64,000 nt of DNA from the NCBI RefSeq assembly GCF_000213175.1, contig NW_009799099.1, positions 3,970,473 to 4,034,472 on the forward strand, in the 5' to 3' direction. Source of the stretch: Neurospora tetrasperma FGSC 2508 (lineage: Eukaryota > Ascomycota > Sordariomycetes > Sordariales > Sordariaceae). Positions within the stretch are counted from its first letter, which is position 1. The number at the start of each line of letters is the position of its first letter. Positions 42,501 to 52,865 of this stretch are shown piece by piece. The translations under genes were made by a program, and so were the position numbers. The notes beneath the pieces are model-generated. The model ran no database searches. It had not been told where the DNA came from and saw only the letters and a list, made by a program, of their open reading frames with translations.

Positions 42501-45500
42501 ACCTCCCCCACCCAACACATGTAGTGGGATTGTAGATGGGATCTTCCAAAGTTGGCTGTTGCTGAGACGAGTTTGACGAGATAGCTTCATTGTCTGTGGA
42601 CCCTCAACAACACGTCTATCACTTCGTCACACATAGCCAGTAGAGAACTGGGCTGGTCCTCCGTTGCGCCGTCAATCTCGAGTCTCCAGAGAACGCTTAT
42701 TATGGAGCAAACATAACTCTCAGACCTCGATTGGGGCCCCTTACTCGTCAGTAGCTCTCGCCCTCTTGTCCGAGGGCTACCGGGGTTGTTTCGTCTTTAC
42801 ACTACAGCCATACAGTACACTACGGAGACATCAATGAGCCCCTGAAAGACCAGCAACAGCGGATCGGCTTCCCACACCACACCTCCCCATTCGATACCGG
42901 AAATGTCCATGTATCGATACATCCCCACAGTCATGATGATGCCTCAGCAAGACATTGGACGATCAACAGGCAAGCTGTCTTATGGCTCATATTTCGACCT
43001 GTTCAACCTTGTTGCCTTAGACCAGATACGTACAGCCCAAATTAAAACGTGATGTAACAGATCCGCCTAGGGCAAGCCAGCGTTGTTCGGGGCTCACCTT
43101 TGTGGAGTGTCTGACGATGTCAAGGCAGGCAATAGCCGAGTTGATTGTCGCAGGCTCATATCTTCCCCTTCGAGGTACTTTCTTTAACAGCTTCACAGTT
43201 GATAAGGGCATATCTGGTTGTCACAGGACAGTAGAGATTGACTGTTAGGCACTTACTAGGCGCACTGGGTTCCGATCCGTGGTCTTCATGCAAGTTGCTG
43301 GCCATGACCAGAGAGGCACGGAGCAGCGGGCTAACGAAATCCCTTCCAGCCGTTGTAGACGATCCACAACTTGCTGCTTGTTTTGGGGTACCACTGGCGC
43401 TTCGCTAAAACCCCCAGATTCCCAGACTACTCTAAAATGGCAGAACGGGTAGACGAGATGCTGGGGTGCTATAAATGTACAGCACGCTACGCTACCTTTT
43501 TGTTGGGGGTGGTCGTGGCAGAAATCATCCACGATCCCTCGGTTCACTCACCGCTTCTTTAGGTCTTGGTTTATAGGTACGTTACCACGATTCAAGCCAC
43601 TTTTGTATGAACTTGGCATATTTCTCTTCATTCGGCAGCTTTCTCCCCTTCCCGCCAGCTTTCACACCCACCACACACAACCGGTAGGTTCCTCTTTTCG
43701 GCCCATCCGAATTAGGATATGGCATGCATAAGATACCACCCCATACAGTGCCAAGGTGAGGCCAAGCTCTCTAGGCTACCATTCCATACTGTATGCGGCG
43801 CCTCATGGTTCGGCTCAACGACTCCCTGTGAGCGATTCCCTAAATGGAAAGATTCTTGTGTTGAGACCACTGGACGTACCAGGAAATAAAAGATACAATT
43901 TGTACGACCAATAGGTTTCTTTGTAGGCACAACTGCATACACTACTACTGTGTACAACACGTAGGCGCAACCTCATTCGTTTCCCAGTGGGTTCATTCCT
44001 TTTTTCTCCGATTCGGTAGTCAGCCCTACCGCCTGTCCAACCCACGGGGGAGGCCAAAGCCCACACACAGGGAGGCCATGCCCATGGGGGGGTGCGGGTG
44101 AGGCCAAACAGAAGCCCACGGGGAGACATTCCGTCAAAGGGTCAGACAAGAGTCAAACAGCATACATTTCATCGTGGGATTGGGTAGGATGGATTAATGG
44201 GGGGAAGGGTGGGAAACCCAAACTCCAAGCCACCGAGCCACCGAGCCATTCTGAAGCGCGTCCAATCACAATGGCCCGAGACCTATATGTGTACTGTACG
44301 GTACCGCATACTCCTATTGCATCAGATATCGGACGGCCGTTGCCGTTCTCGTTGACGTCGCCTCCTAGTCAGCCAACAGCAGCAGCATCCTTCGAACAAC
44401 TTTGTCCTAATCTAGAAAGCAAAGCAAGTACCTATCTACGCAGTAATGAGCACCGCAACATGGTAAGATGGCGTGAAAAAAAGAAAAGAAGAGTACTATG
44501 CATGAAGACGATCCCAAATATTGAATCCAACATCGTGAACCTGGATGGTTGGGACCTCTCAAGATGAAAAAAAGAAAAGGCATTAGCTACCCTTACCTAC
44601 GATGTCTCATGGTCTCTTCGCCGGTATTATCAGCCTCCTCGCTATGCATAGGATAGAATTCCTCCACCCACTTACCTCGTCAGTTCACGGGCTACATATG
44701 TAGTATAATTTCATGTTATGGAGTCACACAGTCCATGTCCATTAACCACCTTACACATTACAGTACATTCATCACAAAGAAACCGAAGCTGAACTCGCGC
44801 CTCAAGTACATCCAAAGCATAGTGTCTTATATAGTTTGCTTACCTTACATCCTGACACATGAATGTTGCCATGTTTCCATTCGGAATGCCCACCCTCACG
44901 CCTACCTACGTACACTACGTGGGCCGGAATCTGACCCTAATCTCCCATCGTCCTACATCTGTTCAGACAACAAGAGGAGACAAACAACAAGCCTTCCCTT
45001 TACGACGGTGTATCCCCATCGCCGGAAAGTACCTTCGTACTCACGTACCTACCCCCAGGTCCAAGCTAAGCTCCTACCAAGTCTCGCCAGGGAGTCGTCC
45101 CTCTCTCATTGTACCTTTGATCCAAACGTAATCTCCTCTTTCTGAGCCAGAATCAACCTGACACAGAGTCACCGTTTTGAATCACCAAGAATGGGGACCG
45201 CCGCATGCAGGTACTTACTTACCTACAAATCTACCTAACTACGGTATTCTAGGGTATGTACCACATCGATTCATTATCACGTGGAATTCGTTACAAGATT
45301 AATGAGACAACAACAACAACAACAACAACAACTACAACAAGTCTTCTCTGTGCCTCCCTCCTTTTTAATATGCAACAAGCCGACCACGGTTACGACGACG
45401 TACAAGTCACCTCTCCTTTCACCTGGTCACAGGATTCTCTCTCTTGACGACGCTCTCTCTCTCTTCACGGCCTGGCGTCTCTTTAGGGCCTAGTCAGTCA

Positions 45501-45844
45501 GTGTATGAAGCGTTAGTAGTCAGGTTTCAACTATACAGTTCCACGTTCATTTCCCATCATTCTCAAACCAAGCACAAGCTGGTCAGGACTATCTCTACAC
45601 ATGAGGGTTCGGGAACTGCCCATCATCATCACAAGCAAGAAGGAACCCGCCCATAGTGATTGATATGCACTCTGTAGCTGTCCATCGGCTTTGTCGAACA
45701 TGAGGTAGGTCACTATCGCTGCCTAGGGTGAACTTATCAGCCCAGCTCTGAAAACTATCAAAAGATCGTCAATGTTTTGCTTGCCAACGGAGTTCCAAGT
45801 GTGCAAATTAGGTACACAACCAACGTCACCGCATCCTGTGACAG
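39586..45844. other. Gene desert, right part
   Basis: 6.3 kb without a recognisable gene, repeat family or RNA. It contains a TGACGTCA palindrome at 40350-40357, an (AAC)n microsatellite near 45306-45340 and several CTACCTAC/GTAGGTA words. Composition is balanced, so it is not a strongly RIP-mutated relic. Confidence 0.45.
45306..45340. repeat. (AAC)n microsatellite
   Basis: About eight consecutive CAA/AAC units followed by a CTACAACAA interruption, in non-coding DNA. Confidence 0.85.
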
Positions 45845-47752
45845 TTACCATCCCTTAACAATCCCGTTGAATCCCTCCATCTGAACCTTCTGGGTAGCCA
45901 GTCTCACGGCAAAGGCCAAAAGCTTCTTCTTCTCCTTTTGACTCGTGGACTGGATCCAGGATCGGTTTTTGGTTGCAGTTGCGGTTGCGGTTGCATTCGG
46001 CGAGGCCATCAACAAACCGTACAATATGCCGGCTATGAAAGTATCTCCTGCGCCGATTGTACTGTAATCGGGTGATGGGTTGACTTTGTTAGCCGTGCTT
46101 ATATCCTTCCGCTTTGGCTACCGCGTATACTGGTCGTGTTCCTTTCCACTTGGCTTCTTCTACTTGTTCGTTTTTGGATTGTGTAGCACCTTTGTGACTT
46201 GATACCTGGCAGAGACGGAAGGAAACAAATGTACAAGGAAAATACTATATGCAGAGTTGTTGGCGGTTTCGGACCGTTCGGTCTTCATTCGACACCGACA
46301 TGTTTCTTTTTCTATGATGTCTTGTCTTGTCTCCCTTTCGTGAACCTTTATAAATTGCAGTGACGGGTACAGATGTGTGCCGCTTGTGGCAGGTACTCAC
46401 TCTGTTCCTTTCAGGGCCCAATCCAGGTTCAAGGTAGAAAGGAGCAGAGAGAAGAAATGAATAAAACATCCCATCTCGATCAAACAAAGGAATGAGAGAC
46501 GGGACTTACTCGACTACAGTGATTATCTGGGTCTCGAATACCTCTGCTGTAGAACAGTGCAGATATTCTGGTTCTGCTACTTCTGCTGTTTGCTCATTGT
46601 TGCCACCGCCGGTGCCGGCGGGTGAAGGGAAGAGAGCACCAGCCCCTTGACATCCCCATGTGCACAGCATCAGAGAACTATAGCGCGGTATTGAGAGTGT
46701 TTGTTAGAACAGCGCCAGCCTTTTGCCTCTGCCCGATACTTATCGGACTTTGGATTTGTGCTCTTGGGCAGCGAAACTTACGCTTTCTTGCAATTCGGCA
46801 GCTCGCCTCTCAGACAAGCTTCTGGGTTGGTGTATCCTCGGCTCTACACAACCGGAGGTACAAGACCAGGCTTTAGTATCATGGACTCAGACCAGAATAT
46901 CACCCTGGGCGCAATCTAGGCTCAAGTGCTGTAGCATGTCACACGCCACGCATGCTCACGCTAGTCTCCATGAGTGGATGGAGTGACACGGAAATAATAT
47001 GACTTACCTCTGCCCAACTCTTGGAGTAAAACACCACGTCAGATTCCGCGGCCAGCTCAGCAAGGCCCTCCCGGCCTGGCTTTTCTATCTCGACGCTGAT
47101 AGTGCTTCCTGGTAGGACCTGGCGTAGGTAGCGGATACATTGCAGTGTTGTGTCTGGGATTCGACCCTTTAGACGCAGTCCGTCTGTGTGTTAATATAAG
47201 GAAGACCCTGAGCAGACATGCGGCGAGACAAACGAAAGCGACAGCTTCATCAAGAGACATATAGCACTTGTCATACGAGAGAGTAAGGAGCAGGACGAAA
47301 AGCATGTAGGCTCTGCCCTGCGAGCATGTGTATAACGGGGATGGCTGAGCCTACCTCAAAGTGCCACCAGCAATCCTCACCAATGAAACCCCTAGAGCTT
47401 CCATCAACACTGTGGTAATGCTGGAGGGAAACGAAATCATCCGCGATATTCATAAACTCGTCCGTTGTCATCTCTGGAAGATCATTGTAGTTCACAATGG
47501 TCCGGCTGCCTGTCGCACCACTGCGAATAATGTAACTACTGGCTGCTTCATCGTGCCCCTTGCGGTACAGACAGTGATTAAAGTCAACACTGGTAGCGGT
47601 AGCAGAAGCGGCGCTGGTCACAGACTCGGACAGAGACTCAGAGTCGTAAGATGGAGATGGCTGAGGAGCAGGAGGAGTTGCAAAGGATGACAGGATTTTG
47701 CGAATGGCGGGAGACCCAACATCGGGCAGGATAGAAACCAAGTGTAATTTCA

Positions 47753-47783
<31 letters not shown>

Positions 47784-48216
47784 TTGTTGTGACGGTGGCG
47801 GTGTAACGGCAACAACACCAGGGGCGCTGTCTGGTTGGTTTTGAGTTGATGAAGAATCCAGGCCACCTCCTGAGAGGAGTAGCTGCTGGAGAACCTCGGC
47901 TGTGTTGGGACAGTTGCCCCCGCGTCTCACCTGCAAGGCCGTTGCGCGTAGCTTGGAGTCTTCTTCGGGAAACTGGGGAACACTACAGGCAAGCCGTGGT
48001 ATCTCAAGTGTGAGCACAGAACTAAATGAGTATAACATCCAGATTCCGATCCTGGTCATGCCAATTACAGCCACAGCTCTGACCAGCAGCAACAAACCGG
48101 CAGCTATAGGGCCAAAGTACAGGTATGGGAGCTATGTAGGATGTTGGACAAAATGGAGAGACTCACGTCAGAATTGTGTCCAAATAGCACGCCCCCACTA
48201 GGATGAGGTGCTTCAT
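45845..48216 (-). CDS. PfkB-family sugar kinase, ketohexokinase-like
   Basis: Ribokinase-fold kinase that should phosphorylate a sugar or related alcohol with ATP. Six exons on the minus strand: 48167-48216, 47355-47982, 47008-47166, 46782-46843, 46510-46677 and 45845-46061, giving 427 residues. The start MKHLILVGACYLDTILTVPQFPEED and RRGGNCPNTAEVL match the N-terminal substrate-binding part. HFEGRIPDTTLQ spans the second intron, and SKSWAE, LMLCTWG and VVDTIGAGDTFIAG follow; the last is the PfkB signature with the catalytic Asp. An insertion of Gln-rich, Ser-rich sequence (nt 47620-47830, including about 12 Gln) lengthens it beyond human ketohexokinase (298 residues). The last intron (46062-46509, 448 nt) is long; its acceptor was chosen because it restores VVDTIGAGDTF and follows a GGCTAAC branch box. 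Substrate unknown. Confidence 0.85.
47752..47790 (-). repeat. Coding CAG/CAA repeat (poly-Gln)
   Basis: A run of CTG then TTG triplets on the plus strand encodes about a dozen glutamines in the PfkB kinase gene. The mixed CAA/CAG codons suggest some stabilisation of the tract. Confidence 0.9.
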
Positions 48217-50262
48217 TGTCCTATGTTTCTCCGTCTCTGGACTTGTTGTTGGCTTGAGATGAGCAACTGTGTCAAAGTAAGGGATTCGATATGTCTGAGG
48301 CGTATCGACCAGAGGTACCTATTGTTTGACTGAGGTAACGGTACTATGGATGGGCGCCAACTTTGGAGCCGCTGGCCTTCCTTACCAAGTTGTATGTTTT
48401 GATGAGGTCAAGAAGGAACTTGGGGGACAGTAGGTATTGGGGGGGGGGGGATGGCTTGGTTGGGTTTCGTGTCTTTCGTCCGTAACCCGCCCGGCGTGGA
48501 TAGTTTGACAGCCACCAAGACAGTCGGAAATGACAAGCCATAGACGGGTTCAGTTGTGTGAACGAAGTTGGCTCAGGAAGATGAGGACAGGCTGAGGAAC
48601 AACCTAGCGGGCAAGAAGGAACACTTGATGCGCAGAAAGAGCTACACTACACTACTCTAGAGGTAGGTACACCACTTACCCCTGGAGTGACTTCCACTTT
48701 CCATCCAGTGGTGGGGCACCGTAGTGTTTGGTAGAGGTACCGTAGGCATGGACTGGACAATCGCAGCTTCTACCTCCGAGTGGCTTGAGGGGTGTGATGA
48801 CCTATGCAGCGTGGGTGGATTTCCTCCTTCCTTCCATTATTTCCACCTGTTGATTGATTGACGACTGGAAGGGTGGCAGATCCTTTCTCAACCTCAACAA
48901 GCTGATGCAGCTCATAGGCAGGTTGGTAAGGCCTCTTCGTGTTCCGTCGTGTCGATGGAAACATCGGTTGGAGAGAATCGTCCGTGTTCCGGGATGTAAG
49001 CAACACATGTCGGTCCCACCACGGGCTTCCATGGTTGGTTCGCATGAAAATTGAGGCCATTATCAGAGTTGGTATAAAGGAGGGGCGGGGGGCCTTGGTG
49101 AGGAACAGGTAGGTACCTCTAGTGGTTGGTTGCTTTCCACGGTGGCTTCAAGCATGGTGGTTATCGACACAGGGCATTGTGTAGAGGTAGGTACATAGGT
49201 ATTCTAACTGCGTGAGGTCTGTCTGCCCGTCGTGACCCTGGCCGATGTTTTGCCTGGTGTTGTTGCTGTTTGGTAATGCTCGTGCGAGGCGACCTGGGCC
49301 CATGGGATTACTGCAACAGAAAGGCATAACTAATTATCGGGGCAGATCCAGTTTCCCCTCCTAGCGAATCTCTACCATAACCCCTCCACAGCCGTGTGAT
49401 TGTTTTGACTGTCGGCCAAAAATACAACCTGTCTCACAATTCACTCGGTTCGCCGAATTGATGCCGAGTACATATTGATGTACTATACTGTAGATCAATC
49501 CCAATGCTTCGCACATTCCATTTGGATTAGTTTGACGATCAAGTCCAGACAGCTGTCCTGCGCACGCTGTGGTGAGATCTTATCTCCCGTTACAGCTGCC
49601 ACAGCCGATGACGTATTGCCGGTTCTTACAAGTAGACATCACCACTTACCCCCGCCTTACCACTGCGATGACGGCTCTTGACTTGGCTGACTCAGGACGG
49701 ACGCTCGTCTATTTTTTTTTTTCTTATTTTCCACAGATTGGATGGCAAGAAGGAGGGAGCACCACGATCAGTGGGAGAAAGTAACTTGTAGCAACATCGT
49801 GACTCGAGTTCCCGTCTTTCCAGTGCATCGATGATGCCCACACAGCCCACCACCACAACTACCTCTTTGCGCGGCACAACGACAGGTCGAACCGGTAGCA
49901 TTTTCCATTCCCGTCCATAGCATCCATTGATTGCGACCCAGTCTTACAAGTGCAAGTATCGTCACCCACAACATTGTCCGTTGGCCAGCCAGCGGTGGAT
50001 GATCGACCAGTTACAGTCTGCATGCTGGAGCCACGGACGGAGCCACTCAACCCAGCTCTTCCGAAAGTACTCTTACTACCTGCTGCGCCAAAGTACCTCG
50101 AGGCACCCACCCGTACGCACCTACACAGTAGTCTTGATTGACGTCGAACGATACCTCTATCGAGTGGAAAGGACCGACCTGACCCCGAGCCCCCGAGAGC
50201 GAGCATAGCGAGCGGAAGGAGGCAGGATAATCAGAGCAACGGAGCTTTCATGATTGAGGATA
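48217..50262. promoter_or_regulatory. Divergent promoter region, PfkB kinase / NAD kinase
   Basis: 2 kb between two divergent genes. It contains a run of 12 G (48439-48450), several GTAGGTACC words (near 48662, 49112 and 49187), CACTACACTACTCTAG repeats near 48645 and a T-rich tract near 49712-49722. No gene recognised. Confidence 0.5.
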
Positions 50263-52335
50263 ATGGCTCCGGATCGCGAAAGGAAGCCTGAGAAGGATGA
50301 CCATTCCAGTTCAAGTGAAGAGGACCAGGATGCGCTTGAGGTAGGGAACCCAATGCACTCCAGACCCCGCGTCCATCCATGCCGAGCATGACCGAGAAGC
50401 ACAGCCTTATGTTCTCCCTTCGTCCCCTTGGATTCTCGTACTCCTCTTCTGCCTGCTGCCCAGTTGCCTAGTAGCGCACCAGCTGAATTATGGCCCATTT
50501 GCCCTCCATAGGTCTCGTTCGATCCATCTAGTCCCTATCGGCGCAAGAGCTCTCTAGTAAACAGCGATGCCCGCGTTCCTCTTCACCTCCGGCGATCACA
50601 GCCGGCCAGAACGGAATGCCTTGTCCACCAGTTTCTCGACGCCCAGCGACGACCCCCTAGACGGCAAAATACCCTAGATGGACAGGTTGATGGCACTGCC
50701 AGTACGAGCACAACCCCTATCGAGACCCGAAACCCCATCACAAGGGGCTTGACCGACATTGCCCATGATGCCGTCCAAGTTAGTCGTGAAAATAGCCAGG
50801 ACCAGGTGGTCGACCCAAAAGGCTTCTCGAGCACTCTCGGTAACATTGCCACCAATGTGCGTGCCCGGGAGTGCTCGATGGCCAACGCCAACTCGAGCGA
50901 CACTAGCGATGCTGGTCAGGTTGATGAGAAGGAATGGAAAAGTGAGATCGTAAAAGCACCAAACACAGACCCAGAGGAAAAGTACAGCAGGCTCCTCACC
51001 AAGAAGCAATTGAGTGAAATGGCATGGGGAGTCCGGGAGCTGAGTCGGCGATTGAGCAGCGTGCGCTTGAAGTTCAAGATCAAGACCATCTTCGTGCTCA
51101 CCAAGCCGTATGACCAGGAACTAATCCCCAAGACACGCGCCTTGATCCGGTGGTTACTGGATAAGGAACGCGACGTGCGCTACACTGTCTACATTGACAA
51201 GGCTTTGCGTTGCAACAAAAAGCTTGATGCACCCGGTCTGATCGAAGAGATCCGCAGGGATTACGTTGGGTCTGGCGAGATCTCAGAGGAAGCCGGCAAT
51301 GACATATCTGAGCGTCTACGCTATTGGGACGAGGAATTGTGTCGTGCCAGGCCGCAGACGGCCGACTTTGTCATCACACTCGGCGGTGATGGAACCGTAC
51401 TATTTGCGAGTTGGTTATTCCAGCGCATCGTTCCACCTGTTCTGAGCTTTTCTCTGGGGAGCCTAGGGTTTTTGACCAAGTTTGACTTTGATCACTATCA
51501 CGAGACCTTGACAGCCGCCTTCACAGAAGGTGTCAACGTGGCTTTGAGGCTAAGGTTCGAAGGAACCGTCATGCGAAGTCAGACGAACAAAAGGAAACTC
51601 GTTGAGGGGGACTCTGACAAAAAAATGGTCTCAAATAAAACAGACAAAGAACAGGGCGGCACAGATGGTCATGATTGCCAGGACGAGAATGATCCAAGCG
51701 AAGAGAAAGAGGAAGAAGAAAAACGAGATCTCGTAGAAGACCTCATCGGTGAGGAAAAGGATGATGAACGAACCCATCGACCAGACGGCACATGGTGCGT
51801 GCTCAACGAGGTGGTGGTGGATAGAGGACCCAATCCAAGTAAGTTGTCATTTTTCCACCTCACCCACATCAGGGATCATATAACTAATCTGTGTCTTCAA
51901 GCAATGTCATACATCGAAATCTTCGGCGATGACGAGCACTTCACCTCCGTCAACGCCGATGGTATCTGCGTTTCCACTCCTACCGGCTCAACCGCCTACA
52001 ACCTCGCCGCCGGTGGCTCTCTCTGTCATCCCGAAAACCCCGTCATGCTCGTGACCGCTATGTGTGCGCACACGCTCTCCTTTCGGCCCATCATCCTACC
52101 CGACACCATCGTACTTCGCATTGGCGTGCCCTACGATGCTCGGACCGGCTCTTGGGCGAGTTTCGATGGCCGCGAGCGTATCGAGCTTAGACCGGGCGAT
52201 TACGTGACTATCAGCGCGAGCAGGTACCCGTTTGCCAGCGTTCAGCCACAGGGGAGGAGGAGTGAAGAATGGATCAAGAGTATCAATGCGAAGCTTGGTT
52301 GGAATACTAGGCAGAAGCAGAAGAGCTTTACGTAG
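50263..52335 (+). CDS. NAD kinase
   Basis: ATP-NAD kinase that makes NADP+ from NAD+ and ATP. Exons 50263-50340, 50512-51838 and 51902-52335 give 612 residues. The catalytic GGDGT motif is in FVITLGGDGTVLFASWLF, followed by LSFSLGSLGFLTKFDFD. The NE/D motif is LNEVVVDRGPNPT and the third block is STPTGSTAYNLAAGGSL, all family hallmarks. The N-terminal 170 residues are Ser/Pro/Arg-rich and probably regulatory. An acidic, lysine-rich insertion of about 70 residues (nt 51585-51785) splits the domain, as in other fungal cytosolic NAD kinases. No mitochondrial presequence is evident, so a cytosolic Utr1-type enzyme is likely. The 63-nt second intron is a multiple of three and lacks stops, so retention would add 21 residues near the active site. 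Confidence 0.94.
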
Positions 52336-52865
52336 AATACTCTTGACCTGTCTTTTTGACGGTAGGGACGGAATCACGTTTGTCTATGCTATGTATACCT
52401 CATTCCTTTTGTGGGATATTACAAGCTAGCATTCTGTCGGGGAAAAAGCAAATTGTAACTCAGCGAACTGTACCTAGCGAGTGGCTTCCTTCTTCGGCGT
52501 TGTCAAGAACATAAAAAGATGAAATAAAGAAAATTGCTGGAGCTTGAAAACCGTGCTTACAGCTGTTCCAGAAGCTACACACAGTGTTTTAGGATGGCCT
52601 CCTACCATTCACGAATCTGCTGAGAGCAATGCTCTGTAATGAGGTTCTGAAATCAAACGCTGCTGATGGGCCATGCCTCTGCTCTGACCTTATTCATGTT
52701 CTATATGTATTGTTGTCAGATAATCTATAACGCTTTCCAACTTTGAACCTTTCCACAATGGTACTGTACATATACCAGCACACTGCAGTCTACCCATAGA
52801 CTATACCCGTTAACTAATACTTCCCCCGATGTTTTCCCAACAAACACCCGAGCTAACTACACAAC
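52336..52865. other. Convergent 3' intergenic region
   Basis: 530 bp, AT-rich, between the ends of NAD kinase and the Dsc1-type ligase gene. It presumably contains both 3' untranslated regions. Nothing else is seen. Confidence 0.5.

Noticed and set aside
42960-43560. Possible tRNA or 5S rRNA gene in the desert
   Set aside because: TTCGAGG and related words occur, but no full cloverleaf or 5S internal control region was found.
46062-46091. Alternative acceptor (CAAAG) for the last intron of the PfkB kinase
   Set aside because: It breaks the frame; the acceptor at 46062 gives the expected VVDTIGAGDTF sequence.
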